64,000 nt of DNA from Candidatus Woesearchaeota archaeon (GTDB lineage Archaea; Nanobdellota; Nanobdellia; Woesearchaeales; JACPBV01). The position numbers and the translations under genes were made by a program. The stretch lies in the NCBI GenBank assembly GCA_019323195.1, contig JAHWHQ010000036.1, positions 7,641-71,640 of the forward strand, read 5' to 3'. Below are positions 1 to 9,149 of this stretch, in pieces (positions within the stretch are counted from its first letter, which is position 1; each line of letters opens with the position of its first letter). A model generated the notes under the pieces. It did not search any database, was not told where the DNA came from, and worked only from the letters and a program-made list of their open reading frames with translations.

Positions 1-2
1 AG

Positions 3-440
3 GACGTATTAGATTATTATGATCAGATTGGCTTTGTATCCAGTGAAAAACAAGATAGGTTAAGGGTATGGAAAGAAAGCAAGATAAAATTGAATACGAA
101 CCTAAATGTTGTTCCAGGATTAAAGGATGTTCTAAGAGTAGTAAGAAAAAAATATGGCCTCAGCCAATTTTCATTTGAAGTAAGAAGATCAACTTACCAA
201 CACTATGAGAAGGGAGACAGGTTTCCATCATATGAAAAATTGAGAAGTGTTTGTAAAACATACGATGGATTGAAAATTAAGGATCCATTGATAGGGCTTT
301 TGAATCAAATAGCAAAAACGGACATATTCTGGGATAAAATTAAAAGCATAGATACAATAGATGCTAATGAAGGTTTTGTCTATGACTTAGAAATTGAGAA
401 GACGCATAATTTTATTGCCGGGGGGGTTGTGGTCCATAAT
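3..440 (+). other. Intein C-terminal portion within MCM
   Basis: This in-frame segment ends in the block VYDLEIEKTHNFIAGGVVVHN-like signature (blocks F and G: YDLE..HNF and VVHN). The nucleophile of the downstream extein is Ser at 441-443. Upstream of the splice block the sequence (IGFVSSEKQDRL near the window start, then a stretch with YGLSQ and YEKGDRFPSYEKL) resembles the end of a LAGLIDADG homing-endonuclease region followed by the Hint fold. The N-terminal splice block is outside the window, so I cannot judge whether the endonuclease is intact. The region is AT-richer than the extein that follows. Confidence 0.92.
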
Positions 441-1475
441 TCAGCCCTACTTAAAAGGTCCAATAAGATTGCGCCAAAATCGAGGTATATCTCAGGAAAA
501 GGCGTTTCGGGTGCCGGACTTACTGCGGCTGTTGTGAAGGATGAATTCCTTAAGGGGTGGAGCCTGGAGGCTGGAGCTATGGTGCTGGCGTCAAACGGCC
601 TTGTATGCATAGATGAGATGGACAAGATAAGCCCCGAGGACAGGAGCGCAATGCATGAGGCTATGGAAAACCAGACAGTAAGCATATCAAAGGCAAACAT
701 ACAGGCAACACTGGTGGCAAAAACAACAGTCCTTGCAGCTGCAAACCCCAAGTTCGGCAGGTTTGACCCTTATGGGATAGTGGCAGAACAGATAGACCTT
801 CCGCCTACACTGATAAACAGGTTTGACCTGATATTTACGATAAAAGACCTGCCCGACGAAAAAAGGGATTCGCTGCTTGCAACGCACATCCTGAACCTGC
901 ACCAAAACCCTAAGATAGAGGAGCCTGAGCTGAGCACTGACCTGCTCAAAAAGTATATAGGTTATGCAAAAAGAAAAATAAAACCTGTACTTTCTGATGG
1001 GGCAATCGAAGAGATCAAAAAGTATTACCTTAAGATGAGGGCAAGCGGAGGATCAGAGGAAGGGATAAAAACAATACCAATCTCTGCAAGGCAGCTAGAA
1101 GCCCTGGTAAGGCTAAGCGAGGCTAATGCTAGATTGAGGCTGTCTGAAGAGGTTACAAGGAAAGATGCAAAAAATGCAATAAGCCTTCTTGAATACTCGC
1201 TTATGGATGTTGGGTTCGACAAGGAGACAGGAAAGATAGATATAGACAGGATAGCGACAGGGGTATCTGCCTCTGCAAGGAGCCATATAATTACAATAAA
1301 AGAGATAATCAATGAGCTGGAAGAGAAGATTGGAAAGACAATCCCAATAGATGATGTTGTCGCCGCAGCAAAGGAAAAAGGGATCAATGAGGACAAGGTT
1401 GAAGAGGTTGTGCAGAAACTTAAGATAAAAGGCGACCTATACGAGCCACGCAGCGGTTTTGTATCGCGCATATAA
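3..1475 (+). CDS. mcm: Replicative helicase MCM, 5'-truncated, interrupted by an intein
   Basis: The reading frame is open from the window edge, so the gene is partial at its 5' end. It encodes the hexameric 3'-5' replicative DNA helicase. The segment up to nt 440 is the C-terminal part of an intein, ending in the HN splice dipeptide. The extein resumes at 441 with Ser (SALLKRS), which places the insertion inside Walker A, between the invariant Lys and Ser/Thr. Visible AAA+ elements are Walker B (GLVCIDEMDK, about nt 598-627), sensor 1 (AAANPKFGRFD, about 738-770) and the arginine finger (LINRFD, about 811-829). The last 65 residues look like the MCM winged helix. The N-terminal OB and zinc region and the first half of Walker A lie outside the window. 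A start at TTG 90 is possible on paper but would begin inside the intein, so I reject it. RPA-like, DP1, DP2 and Orc1/Cdc6 genes are close by. Confidence 0.95.
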   Translation, partial: DVLDYYDQIGFVSSEKQDRLRVWKESKIKLNTNLNVVPGLKDVLRVVRKKYGLSQFSFEVRRSTYQHYEKGDRFPSYEKLRSVCKTYDGLKIKDPLIGLLNQIAKTDIFWDKIKSIDTIDANEGFVYDLEIEKTHNFIAGGVVVHNSALLKRSNKIAPKSRYISGKGVSGAGLTAAVVKDEFLKGWSLEAGAMVLASNGLVCIDEMDKISPEDRSAMHEAMENQTVSISKANIQATLVAKTTVLAAANPKFGRFDPYGIVAEQIDLPPTLINRFDLIFTIKDLPDEKRDSLLATHILNLHQNPKIEEPELSTDLLKKYIGYAKRKIKPVLSDGAIEEIKKYYLKMRASGGSEEGIKTIPISARQLEALVRLSEANARLRLSEEVTRKDAKNAISLLEYSLMDVGFDKETGKIDIDRIATGVSASARSHIITIKEIINELEEKIGKTIPIDDVVAAAKEKGINEDKVEEVVQKLKIKGDLYEPRSGFVSRI

Positions 1476-1514
1476 TGTCTTTTTTGGGCCAATATCTGTT
1501 TTCTTAAAAACAAA

Positions 1515-1526
1515 AAAATATATAAA
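1515..1526 (+). promoter_or_regulatory. TATA box of the RPA-like gene
   Basis: An AAATATATAAAG-like box is centred about 26 nt upstream of the ATG at 1547, as expected for an archaeal promoter giving a leaderless mRNA. Confidence 0.6.
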
Positions 1527-1546
1527 GAACAGCAGTTACTTTTTTA

Positions 1547-2227
1547 ATGGGGGTTTTATTCATGGAGAAATTACAGAAGAGGCAAGTAGCTTATAAGGTA
1601 AGGATCGATGATATCATCAAAGGCGAGTATGTAAAGGAAGAGGGTGAATGGGTCCCGAACTACATCAGGATAGGGGACAAGAAGGCTTCAAGGGTTAACT
1701 TAATTGCGGTTGTTGTCTCAAAACATGACCTGGAGAATACCAACTACCAAAGCATGATCATAGATGACGGGTCAGGCAGAATCTCAATAAGAAGCTTTGA
1801 TGAAGGAAATAATTTCAACAATATTGGGGTTGGAGATTTCGTATTGGTGGTGGGAAGGCCAAGGGAATATTTCAATGAGAAATACATAGTCCTGGAGATA
1901 TTCAAAAAGATAAAGGACCCTATGTGGGTAGAGGTAAGAAAATTAGAGCTTGGCGGCAATAAGGAGAGCAAAAAAGAGCCGATAATGAATGAGCGGCCCG
2001 AGGAAGCCGGCAAAGAAGAAGCAATTGATGCAGATAAGACTTCAGGAGAGGATATGGCCAAGAGGATATTCAAGCTTATAAAGGAGGAAGACAGGGGTAG
2101 CGGAGTAGATACGCAGGAGGTAATAACAAAATCAAATATAAATGAGGCAGAAAGGATCATAACCCGGCTGCTTGAAGAGGGAGAGGTCTTTGAGATCAAG
2201 CCAGGAAAACTTAAGATACTAGAATAA
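1547..2227 (+). CDS. RPA-like single-stranded DNA-binding OB-fold protein
   Basis: 226 residues. An OB-fold is visible at about residues 45-125 (VNLIAVVVSK, then SMIIDDGSGRISIRSF, then GDFVLVVGRPREY). A charged linker follows, and residues 170-226 resemble a winged helix. This OB plus C-terminal winged-helix order is that of the RPA32/RPA2 type, so a role in binding ssDNA at replication or repair sites is likely. It lies directly after mcm. The ATG at 1547 fits the TATA spacing. ATG 1562 (MEKLQKRQ) is an alternative start. The 3' end overlaps the convergent SpoIIM-like gene by 9 nt. A general tRNA/aspartyl-type OB protein is a less likely alternative. Confidence 0.8.
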   Translation: MGVLFMEKLQKRQVAYKVRIDDIIKGEYVKEEGEWVPNYIRIGDKKASRVNLIAVVVSKHDLENTNYQSMIIDDGSGRISIRSFDEGNNFNNIGVGDFVLVVGRPREYFNEKYIVLEIFKKIKDPMWVEVRKLELGGNKESKKEPIMNERPEEAGKEEAIDADKTSGEDMAKRIFKLIKEEDRGSGVDTQEVITKSNINEAERIITRLLEEGEVFEIKPGKLKILE

Positions 2228-3052
2228 TACAGGCGTAACAAAGGATTCTAGGAGGGCTGCTACCAGGAGGATAACAATGGACAGCAAAAGGAGGTCTGTC
2301 GAGTCCAAAAGGACATTCTGAAATTTTTTCGACCTGAAGTCGTGCTTTATTATGGCTATAGAAACGATGCCGGCAGCAAGACCGCCTATGAAATAAGCCA
2401 GGATCTCGGGTATGCCGTGGACCATATACCTTAAGATGCCAAGGGATGCTATCTTAAAGTAAACAGTGAAATGGGCCACGCCGGAGACGTTGCTCCTTAT
2501 AAAATTGCCTATGGCAGCACCTATGACCGATGCGTTCCATGCAAGGATAAAAATTGCCCCAAAACCATAGACAAAGGCAAAGACCAGGCAGAGTATCAGG
2601 ACCTTGATGTTATTAAAGAAGATCTTTGAGAATAAAGCAAACTGGTTTACGCTGTGGCCGGTTATCTGGGTATTAATATCTGTAATTGTCTTTGTCTGGA
2701 TGGAGAACAAGGTGTTAGTGACATTAGCAGGAAGAAAGACATACCATAGCGTGAAAGAGATAGTAATGCCCAAAAAAAGGAATATGAAAAATGAGAGCGC
2801 CCTGCCATGCTCTTTTATGAGGGCCCTTTCACTGGATATTTCCAGGTCCTTTTTTTCTTCGAGCTTAATTGTCCCATACATGATAGGGACAGAAGCCGTC
2901 ACTGTCAGAAAAACCATCACAAGGCTGGCATGGGGCCTGAAGATCCACAGGCTTAAAAGTATGGCTATGGAAGAATAGAACATACCTATAAAGAACATCT
3001 CCCATGGCTTTCTTTCTGCCTTGAACGGCTTTATTAAGGATTCTACGACCAT
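2219..3052 (-). CDS. SpoIIM-family (DUF95) membrane protein
   Basis: 277 residues with about six predicted transmembrane segments (for example FFIGMFYSSIAILLSLWIF near 20 and a C-terminal LLLLSIVILLVAALLESF). The central block NNIKVLILCLVFAFVYGFGAIFILAWNASVIGAAIG and the motif HGIPEILAYFIGGLAAGI are typical of the SpoIIM/DUF95 family, which is widespread in archaea. In Bacillus SpoIIM acts in septal peptidoglycan hydrolysis. The archaeal role is unknown and may concern membrane remodelling. A TATA box at 3074-3083 (minus strand) lies about 27 nt before the ATG. The gene converges with and slightly overlaps the RPA-like gene. Confidence 0.85.
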   Translation of the reverse strand: MVVESLIKPFKAERKPWEMFFIGMFYSSIAILLSLWIFRPHASLVMVFLTVTASVPIMYGTIKLEEKKDLEISSERALIKEHGRALSFFIFLFLGITISFTLWYVFLPANVTNTLFSIQTKTITDINTQITGHSVNQFALFSKIFFNNIKVLILCLVFAFVYGFGAIFILAWNASVIGAAIGNFIRSNVSGVAHFTVYFKIASLGILRYMVHGIPEILAYFIGGLAAGIVSIAIIKHDFRSKKFQNVLLDSTDLLLLSIVILLVAALLESFVTPVLF

Positions 3053-3073
3053 CTTTGGATTTTTTAGCTGGTT

Positions 3074-3084
3074 ATTTATATAGT
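3074..3084 (-). promoter_or_regulatory. TATA box of the SpoIIM-like gene
   Basis: Read on the minus strand the box is CTATATAAATA, centred about 27 nt upstream of the ATG at 3052. A second TATA-like run lies further upstream on the same strand. Confidence 0.5.
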
Positions 3085-3156
3085 TTTCTATAGGATTTCC
3101 CTATATAAAAAAGATTAAATACCTTTGAATATATAAACATAACTGAAAATAATTAA

Positions 3157-3167
3157 ATTTATATAGG
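3157..3167 (+). promoter_or_regulatory. TATA box of aIF2-beta
   Basis: TTTATATAG lies 25-30 nt upstream of the GTG at 3191 and supports that start as a leaderless one. Confidence 0.5.
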
Positions 3168-3190
3168 GTTCATGACTTTCACCTGTTAAA

Positions 3191-3598
3191 GTGGAATATA
3201 AAGAACTATTAAAGAAAGCCAGGGAACAATTGCCCAAATCTGTTTTCGAGAAAGAAAGGTTTGAAATACCCAAGGCAAGGGGCCATATACAGGGGAACAG
3301 GACTGTATTAAGCAACTTTCTCCAGATAGCTGATATATTGGGAAGACCAGCAGAACATCTGCTTAAATATATCCTTAAAGAGCTGGCTACGCCGGGAGAG
3401 GTTAAGAAAAGCGGCTCTGTCATAATAGGAACAAAGGTGGGAGCCTCAAGGATAAATGAAAAGATTAGGCAATATGCTAACGAGTTTGTTCTTTGCAGTG
3501 AATGCGGAAAGCCTGACACAAAGATAGAAAAAGAGGATAAGTTTACTTTTTTAAAGTGCCATGCATGCGGAGCAAAACATCCTATAAAGGCCAGATAA
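3191..3598 (+). CDS. eif2b: Translation initiation factor 2 subunit beta (aIF2-beta)
   Basis: 135 residues, the normal length for archaeal aIF2-beta. aIF2-beta is part of the aIF2 heterotrimer that brings initiator Met-tRNA to the ribosome. The conserved core GNRTVLSNFLQIADILGRPAEHLLKYILKELATPG spans residues 35-70. The C-terminal C4 zinc ribbon has CSECGKPDT...CHACGAKHP. The start is GTG, favoured by the TATA position. There is no credible upstream ATG. The DUF424 gene follows after about 85 nt and could be cotranscribed. Confidence 0.95.
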   Translation: MEYKELLKKAREQLPKSVFEKERFEIPKARGHIQGNRTVLSNFLQIADILGRPAEHLLKYILKELATPGEVKKSGSVIIGTKVGASRINEKIRQYANEFVLCSECGKPDTKIEKEDKFTFLKCHACGAKHPIKAR

Positions 3599-3682
3599 AA
3601 GCTGCTTATAAGACAATCTGGACTGATGTTTTGCAGGAGGATGTTTTTGTAATAACCAAATTGTATGCATTTGATATGATTG

Positions 3683-3982
3683 ATGTTCAAAATGATAGTT
3701 AAGATACATAAGACTGCAGAAGGAAGGAAGATAGTGGCTATATGCGACAATAACCTGATAGGGAAGAGGTTTGAAGAAGGAAAACTGCAGCTTGACCTGA
3801 ATTCTGCTTTCTATAAAGGAAAAGAGATGGGGAAGGAAGAGGTTAAGGAGCTGCTTAAAGAGCCCTGTATTGTAAATATAGTGGGTGAAGAAAGCGTTAA
3901 TTTCGCCCTACAGGCAGGAATCGCGAATAAGAAAGATGTTCTCAGGATAAGCAATATACCCCATGTAGAGGCAATAATATAG
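3683..3982 (+). CDS. DUF424 family protein
   Basis: 99 residues from ATG 3683. ATG 3692 (MIVKIHKT) is equally plausible because family members usually start M-x-VKIH. Recognised blocks are VKIHKTAEGRKIVAICD, then GKRFEEGKLQLDL, then the C-terminal NIVGEESVNFALQAG...RISNIPHVE. This matches the archaeal DUF424 family often linked to translation genes. The biochemical role is unknown. It follows aIF2-beta, and its C-terminal ligand-binding-like block suggests an RNA or nucleotide role, which is inference. No Shine-Dalgarno decides the start. Confidence 0.8.
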   Translation: MFKMIVKIHKTAEGRKIVAICDNNLIGKRFEEGKLQLDLNSAFYKGKEMGKEEVKELLKEPCIVNIVGEESVNFALQAGIANKKDVLRISNIPHVEAII

Positions 3983-4003
3983 CAAAGTAGAAGCGAATTT
4001 GAT

Positions 4004-7000
4004 TCAGCCAAACCACTGCCCCAAAGCTATCTGCTTTTCCTTTTCTTTGCCAAAAATACCTTCAACCCTTCTTTTTGTAAGTTCCAGGCTTAGCTTCAGA
4101 TAGGAAGGAAGGTCGTATTTGGCTGCAAGGCTTATTGCAGGCTCAAGATACTTTATTATAGAGCCTTCTGAGATAGTAAATATTATCTTCCCCCCGCATT
4201 TTGTGCACTTGCCCACTAATGGCGGCCGGCGGTATTTCTGGTTGCAGTTAACGCACCTGAAGACCTGCTGGGAAAATTTCCTTAGGTTTCCTTTTATGTC
4301 GCGTATGAAATGCTTCTCTATGACCAGCCTTGCAACATCTCCTGTATCTACGGCCCTTATCTTCTCTGCAAGGTCCATCTGGCCCTTAAGCTTTTCTTCC
4401 ATCGAGGGAAGGGTCTTATATGCAGAACACCTCTTGCCGTCATTAAGGTCGCCCAAGTCGTGGGTAAACCAGAAATCTTCATACTGCCCTTCCTTGTTAA
4501 GCCGCTTGCCTAACTGATCTATCTCAACATCCCATGGCTGCTTGTACTGCAAACAGGCCTCATAGAACTCCAAGGGGTACCTTTTTGCCACATCAAGGTC
4601 AAAAACCATATCATCGACCTCTGCAGGAATCAGGGCAGAGGTCAAGACAAGGGGGGCATCCTGGGTTGCGCCACGGTTGTTGGGGAGGAACTGCCTTGAG
4701 AAATTCAGCAGGATGTCCATTATAAGGGTCACTGATGCCTCATCGCCATCGCAGTCACGCCTAGTAGCAGCGTGAAAGATAGGATGGGCGTAAAAGCCAA
4801 GGGTTTTTGAAAAGCCTATTATCCTGCCAGTTGTTGCTGCTGAGGTATGGGGCGCTAAAGCGATCACCAGCTTGCCTGCAAGATCGGCAGGTGATCTAAG
4901 GCTGTAGAACGGCTTAAGATGGTAGAATTCAACCAAAAGGTCGTCAATAAAGTTTGCCAGCCGGAACAGGATCTGGTCAGCGCCTTCTTCTGGGGACTCG
5001 TCACAGGCAGGCAGTATCAGGTCCTGGGGGCGCAATTCGAGAACCTGGCCAGGATCAACCAGCTCTTTCCCGTATATGTCTTTCACGTACCCCAGCACTT
5101 TCAGCTTCTCTATGCTTGTCTGTATCTCTTTTGGCTTGAAGTGGGTTATTGCAAGCTGGGTCATATCATACCTTGTTGTTCCGTCTTTATTGACATATAT
5201 GTCGTGCTTCGCCCTTAGGATGCCTTTTGCAAGGTGCTCTGGGATATGGTCTTTATTGGATGTTCCCCTAACGCCCTTGATCAAATCAGGCATGGTTTTT
5301 TCACCCATATTGCCCATGATTCTCTTGAAAATGCTGTTTATGTCGATGCTTTTTTTCATGTATGGCCTTGCTGTCCCGTGCTTGCATTCCCCATTTTCCA
5401 GAACCCCGCAATCCTTGCAGAAATAAAGTTTCTTTGCCTTTTTGCCGCAGCTTTCACAAACGCTGAAAACTGTTTCTTTGCTACAGCCTGGACAGCGGTA
5501 AAGGGGAAATTCTGCGGTTATCTTTCCTGATTCCATGGCTGTCTGGAAACACCTTAGCTTGCCCCCTTCATCCCCGACAGGGAAAAGCACGTGCGGAGAG
5601 CCTGTAAGTTTTCTCATCTTGGCTTTTTCAGGGCGCCCCATCCTGGCGCCTATGAAATAACCTGACTTATCTCTAAGCTTTATGGGGGAAATAAGGTTTA
5701 TTATCTCAACGGGCTTCTTTTCCATATTTTTTCTTACAGTTTCCATTAGCCCGGAATGTCCTTTGCCTGCTGATAAGGAGAACATCTCTGAGAGAACAAG
5801 AGCATCCTCTTTTTCTATCAAGACGTATTCGTTGCTTATGAACCTGTGGGGAAGGCCAATGACCTCAAGGGTTCTTTTCTTTTCCTTGTCAAGGGGAAGG
5901 ACTATCTTATGAATCTTACCTTCCTGCTCGACTACGCTGGACCTGCTGAGCCATTCAAGGAGACCTAAAAGGTCTTTTGATGATACAAGGTTCCAGTGAT
6001 AGGTATAATAGGGGTAAAGAGGGATGCCCAATTTCTTTGAAAGCTGTACAGAAGCGAGGGCAGTCAGCCTCTGGCCCAAAGGGTCTCTAAGGAGGGTATC
6101 AAGAGCGTCTGGAGAGATGCCGGTAATCTCTGAAAGCTTGTCAAGGTCAAGATTTCCAAAGGTGCTTACTGTGGCTTTCTCAAGCTCCTGCACCCACCAC
6201 TCCTCACAATACCCTGGAGGAAGAAGAGGGTGGGCCCTGTTGAAGAAATCGCCATAGCTGAAAAGTATGTCTCCCATGAAAAGAATCTCTTTTATCTGGC
6301 CTGCTAATTTCTTTGCCTGTTTTGTGGTCTCGAGCCTTAGAACGTCCCCGTTAGTTAATTTAACAACCGGCCCTTCGATAGTATCGCAGCAGGACATTGC
6401 AGCTGCTTTTCCAGGGCGCTCTACTTTCAGCTGCGTACCTATGGCTATGTAGCCGTTTAAAGCGTACGTCAATGCCGGATGGATAGAGGCAGAAGAATAA
6501 CCGCTGGTCCTTGCCCGGCCGTACCTCAGGCGGAAGCCGCCTTCCCTTAACGGATGCGTCAAAACAGGGCGGCCGGCAACGAGGTCAGAGATATAGGTAT
6601 AGATGGGGGCTACCTTGCCCGTATCCTCTGTCGTGCTTTTGGATTTGACCTTTTTCTGGAGCTTGATGAAATCACCAAGGAAAAGCCATTCGTCAAGCCC
6701 GAAGTCCTTTCCCCACTTGCTGACCTGCTTCCACAGCTTGGGGGCTTTCTGGGCGATCCCCTCCCCAATAACCAGGCAGACACCGGACCTAATCCTATTC
6801 GTCTCTATCCTTTCAAGATCCTTATACCTGGAGACCTCTATCTCCTCTGAAGGATCGCCGGAGACCTGGATTGGGAGGTTCTTTGCCAAAAAGGATATCT
6901 CTTCCCTGCTAGGGAGGTACTGTAGATTAGTAACACGTTCATGATAATCATAGAGCTCTGTCACCGTCCTGTTGATCTCGTCTTCTGTCGGGTCGTAAGG

Positions 7001-7543
7001 AAGGTAACCCATCTGCTTCCTGACATAGTCTGAGACGATGGTGGAGACGGCAGCAGCTGTCCCCCCTGCAGACCTTATAGGTCCGGAGTACATCAGACAG
7101 AAGTATTCCCTGCCGTCCTTCCTCTTATTCAGCCTGAGCTCGACAAAACCCTCTATGGGGGAAGCGACTATGCCTAAGGTAAGGTAGGCGATACCTACCC
7201 TTATCCCTGTCTCCATGGCCTTTAGCTTAGTGCTGAACCTGCAGAGCTTTTCCTGCGATACCTCAAGTGATATAGTAAGGGCGACCCTCCAGTCAAGGTC
7301 TCCAAATTTTTTCTCCAGCTCCTTTATCCTTTGAGAAAGGCCGGAGTTCTCTATCTCAGGGACTATGGTGGAGATAAGGCCCTCTACCCTCTCCGCCATG
7401 TTCTTGGCCAGAGGAACAGCAGCATCGTCCTCAGGGTCATAGCCGAGGCTTCTTGCCTTTTTTGCAGCTTCATAAGCCGCCTTTACCTGCTGCTCTATCT
7501 GCCCAAGGTATTTTTTCATTTCCTTGCTTGCTGTCGGCTCCAT
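4004..7543 (-). CDS. polC: DNA polymerase II (PolD) large subunit DP2
   Basis: 1179 residues, the usual size of an intein-free DP2. DP2 is the catalytic subunit of the archaeal family-D replicative polymerase. The N-terminal region (MYSGPIRSAGGTAAAVS near 150) and the two-barrel core are recognisable. The catalytic motif is DCDGDE at residues 930-935 (family consensus NCDGDE), a frequent intein site that is uninterrupted here. A zinc ribbon lies near 683-718 (CPGC...CESCGKK...CKDCG) and another near 1097-1116 (CVNC...CTKCGG). The last residues, QIALGQWFG, match a PCNA-interacting PIP box (Q-x-x-h-x-x-a-a). The start ATG is 1 nt after the stop of DP1, so DP1 and DP2 are probably translated from one mRNA that may begin at cdc6. 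Confidence 0.98.
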   Translation of the reverse strand: MEPTASKEMKKYLGQIEQQVKAAYEAAKKARSLGYDPEDDAAVPLAKNMAERVEGLISTIVPEIENSGLSQRIKELEKKFGDLDWRVALTISLEVSQEKLCRFSTKLKAMETGIRVGIAYLTLGIVASPIEGFVELRLNKRKDGREYFCLMYSGPIRSAGGTAAAVSTIVSDYVRKQMGYLPYDPTEDEINRTVTELYDYHERVTNLQYLPSREEISFLAKNLPIQVSGDPSEEIEVSRYKDLERIETNRIRSGVCLVIGEGIAQKAPKLWKQVSKWGKDFGLDEWLFLGDFIKLQKKVKSKSTTEDTGKVAPIYTYISDLVAGRPVLTHPLREGGFRLRYGRARTSGYSSASIHPALTYALNGYIAIGTQLKVERPGKAAAMSCCDTIEGPVVKLTNGDVLRLETTKQAKKLAGQIKEILFMGDILFSYGDFFNRAHPLLPPGYCEEWWVQELEKATVSTFGNLDLDKLSEITGISPDALDTLLRDPLGQRLTALASVQLSKKLGIPLYPYYTYHWNLVSSKDLLGLLEWLSRSSVVEQEGKIHKIVLPLDKEKKRTLEVIGLPHRFISNEYVLIEKEDALVLSEMFSLSAGKGHSGLMETVRKNMEKKPVEIINLISPIKLRDKSGYFIGARMGRPEKAKMRKLTGSPHVLFPVGDEGGKLRCFQTAMESGKITAEFPLYRCPGCSKETVFSVCESCGKKAKKLYFCKDCGVLENGECKHGTARPYMKKSIDINSIFKRIMGNMGEKTMPDLIKGVRGTSNKDHIPEHLAKGILRAKHDIYVNKDGTTRYDMTQLAITHFKPKEIQTSIEKLKVLGYVKDIYGKELVDPGQVLELRPQDLILPACDESPEEGADQILFRLANFIDDLLVEFYHLKPFYSLRSPADLAGKLVIALAPHTSAATTGRIIGFSKTLGFYAHPIFHAATRRDCDGDEASVTLIMDILLNFSRQFLPNNRGATQDAPLVLTSALIPAEVDDMVFDLDVAKRYPLEFYEACLQYKQPWDVEIDQLGKRLNKEGQYEDFWFTHDLGDLNDGKRCSAYKTLPSMEEKLKGQMDLAEKIRAVDTGDVARLVIEKHFIRDIKGNLRKFSQQVFRCVNCNQKYRRPPLVGKCTKCGGKIIFTISEGSIIKYLEPAISLAAKYDLPSYLKLSLELTKRRVEGIFGKEKEKQIALGQWFG

Positions 7544-7544
7544 T

Positions 7545-9119
7545 TTAGATGAATTTCAAGATTTTTATTTCCCTGGTCTTAAGGTTTACAAGAGGTATCC
7601 TGCCTGGTTCCGGGTTATGGCCCACCTTTTCCTGGAAGGATGTCTTTGACTGCCAGCACGAGCCGCTTATCAAAGTTATATTCCTATAGTTTGCAGCTAT
7701 AGACTTATGGATGTGGCCGGTGATAAAGAAATCCGGCTCTCTGGCTATTACTAGGGGGTCCTGCTGCGCGTCAGGGGCGTATAATGTGGAGGTGTGGGTT
7801 GGAGCGAGATGCCTTCTCCTAAGAAGAAACTTCATGATGCGGTCTGCGCGGTTATAGCCGCCGTTGTTCCTTATCGAATCTACGTTCGCAACAAAATAAT
7901 CGAAAGAGTAGCCATGGTAAAGCAGCACATCAAAACCGGAGAACTCTTCAGAGGAGTGAATATTGACCAGCGCAGGGTTGGAGACAGAGGTTATATTAGG
8001 GAGCCTGTAGATGGGCTCTGCAAAATCCCTGTAAAGGGGAGGCTGGGGCTCGGCTATGCGCATGGCATCGTGGTTTCCAGGGCAGATTATAAGGTGTATT
8101 CTTGAAGGTATCTGCTTCAGCAGACCTGCGCAGGCTTCATACTGGGAGTAAATATCTTTTATGTCGAGTTCCTTTTCCTGCTCAGGGTAGATGCCGCAGC
8201 CGTCAACAAGGTCGCCAACGATGAATATGTACTCAACTTTTGACGCTATTTCCTTCTGTTTTTCGTTGCCGGCCTGCCCGTTTATCCATTTAAGGAACCT
8301 GTTGAAGGCTTCGGGAAGAAAATTATTGGAGCCTACATGCAGGTCTGAAAGGAATAAGGCATAAGCTTCAGACGGGCTTTTTTTAAGCTTCCTGGCGGTG
8401 ACTTCGGGCCAGAACAGCTTGTTGGCGAAAACTATGTTGGTGCCGTTAACCCCGCTGATGCCAAGGATCTCGTCAAGGACTATTGACCTGGCCTCTTCGA
8501 AGGTGTCCGGCTTGTTCTTGTTTACCAGGACGTTTATGGAGCCGGTCTGGTCCTCTAACGTCAGGATAAGGTTCTTGTTTTTTGTCAGCTGCTTGTCCGA
8601 TACCATTCCAATCAAGGAGACAGAATCACGGTCTTTCTTGTTTTTTATCCGGTTAATGGTGGTAATGTTCTTAAGGTCGGGCCTTTGACGAAGCAGCTTT
8701 TCTATGGCCTTATACCGCATATTAAAATACCGGACAAAATCCTGGATGTCCCTTTTTTTTGGGTTCTCGTCATAGGAGTGCACTACTTTAACCTTTTCAT
8801 CGGTGATTTTTGCCTTCTTGGTGTAAAGGTATTTTATGAATTTAGGGTAAATCTTGCTTTCTTTCCCTTTTTCCATCTGTGCTTTTGATCTCTCTAGGTC
8901 AGGCCAGTTGAGGTCCAGTACAGAAAGGCTTTGAAGGGCATCATTAATGTCGTTGTTGAGGAAAAGGAAATTCTGAAGGTTTATTTTGCGGGTTATAAGG
9001 GAGTAGATCTCTTCTGCGTGCTTCTGGCTTATATTATCAAGGATGTCTGAGCTTAGGAGGATATCTTTACCAAGAAAAAAATCTACTACCTGCTTTTTTT
9101 GGATTGCTTCCTGCTTCAT
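7545..9119 (-). CDS. polB: DNA polymerase II (PolD) small subunit DP1, 3'-5' exonuclease
   Basis: 524 residues. DP1 is the proofreading nuclease and scaffold subunit of PolD. An OB-fold lies at about 165-240 (VSLIGMVSDKQ...LTLEDQTGSINVLV). It is followed by a calcineurin-like phosphoesterase domain with all metal motifs: SDLHVGS (about 257), GDLVDG (about 300), GNHDA (about 347), YHGYSFD (about 400) and GHIH (about 466). These residues suggest an active Mre11-like nuclease. The N-terminal 150 residues are helical and poorly conserved, as usual. The gene sits 30 nt after orc1/cdc6 and is immediately followed by DP2. Confidence 0.97.
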   Translation of the reverse strand: MKQEAIQKKQVVDFFLGKDILLSSDILDNISQKHAEEIYSLITRKINLQNFLFLNNDINDALQSLSVLDLNWPDLERSKAQMEKGKESKIYPKFIKYLYTKKAKITDEKVKVVHSYDENPKKRDIQDFVRYFNMRYKAIEKLLRQRPDLKNITTINRIKNKKDRDSVSLIGMVSDKQLTKNKNLILTLEDQTGSINVLVNKNKPDTFEEARSIVLDEILGISGVNGTNIVFANKLFWPEVTARKLKKSPSEAYALFLSDLHVGSNNFLPEAFNRFLKWINGQAGNEKQKEIASKVEYIFIVGDLVDGCGIYPEQEKELDIKDIYSQYEACAGLLKQIPSRIHLIICPGNHDAMRIAEPQPPLYRDFAEPIYRLPNITSVSNPALVNIHSSEEFSGFDVLLYHGYSFDYFVANVDSIRNNGGYNRADRIMKFLLRRRHLAPTHTSTLYAPDAQQDPLVIAREPDFFITGHIHKSIAANYRNITLISGSCWQSKTSFQEKVGHNPEPGRIPLVNLKTREIKILKFI

Positions 9120-9149
9120 TTTAGGTAAGAAGGACTATTCCTTAGTTGG

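Noticed and set aside
4119..6944. Many plus-strand open frames of 60-130 codons under DP2
   Set aside because: They are antisense shadows of the certain polC gene, with compositions set by the opposite strand and no family similarity.
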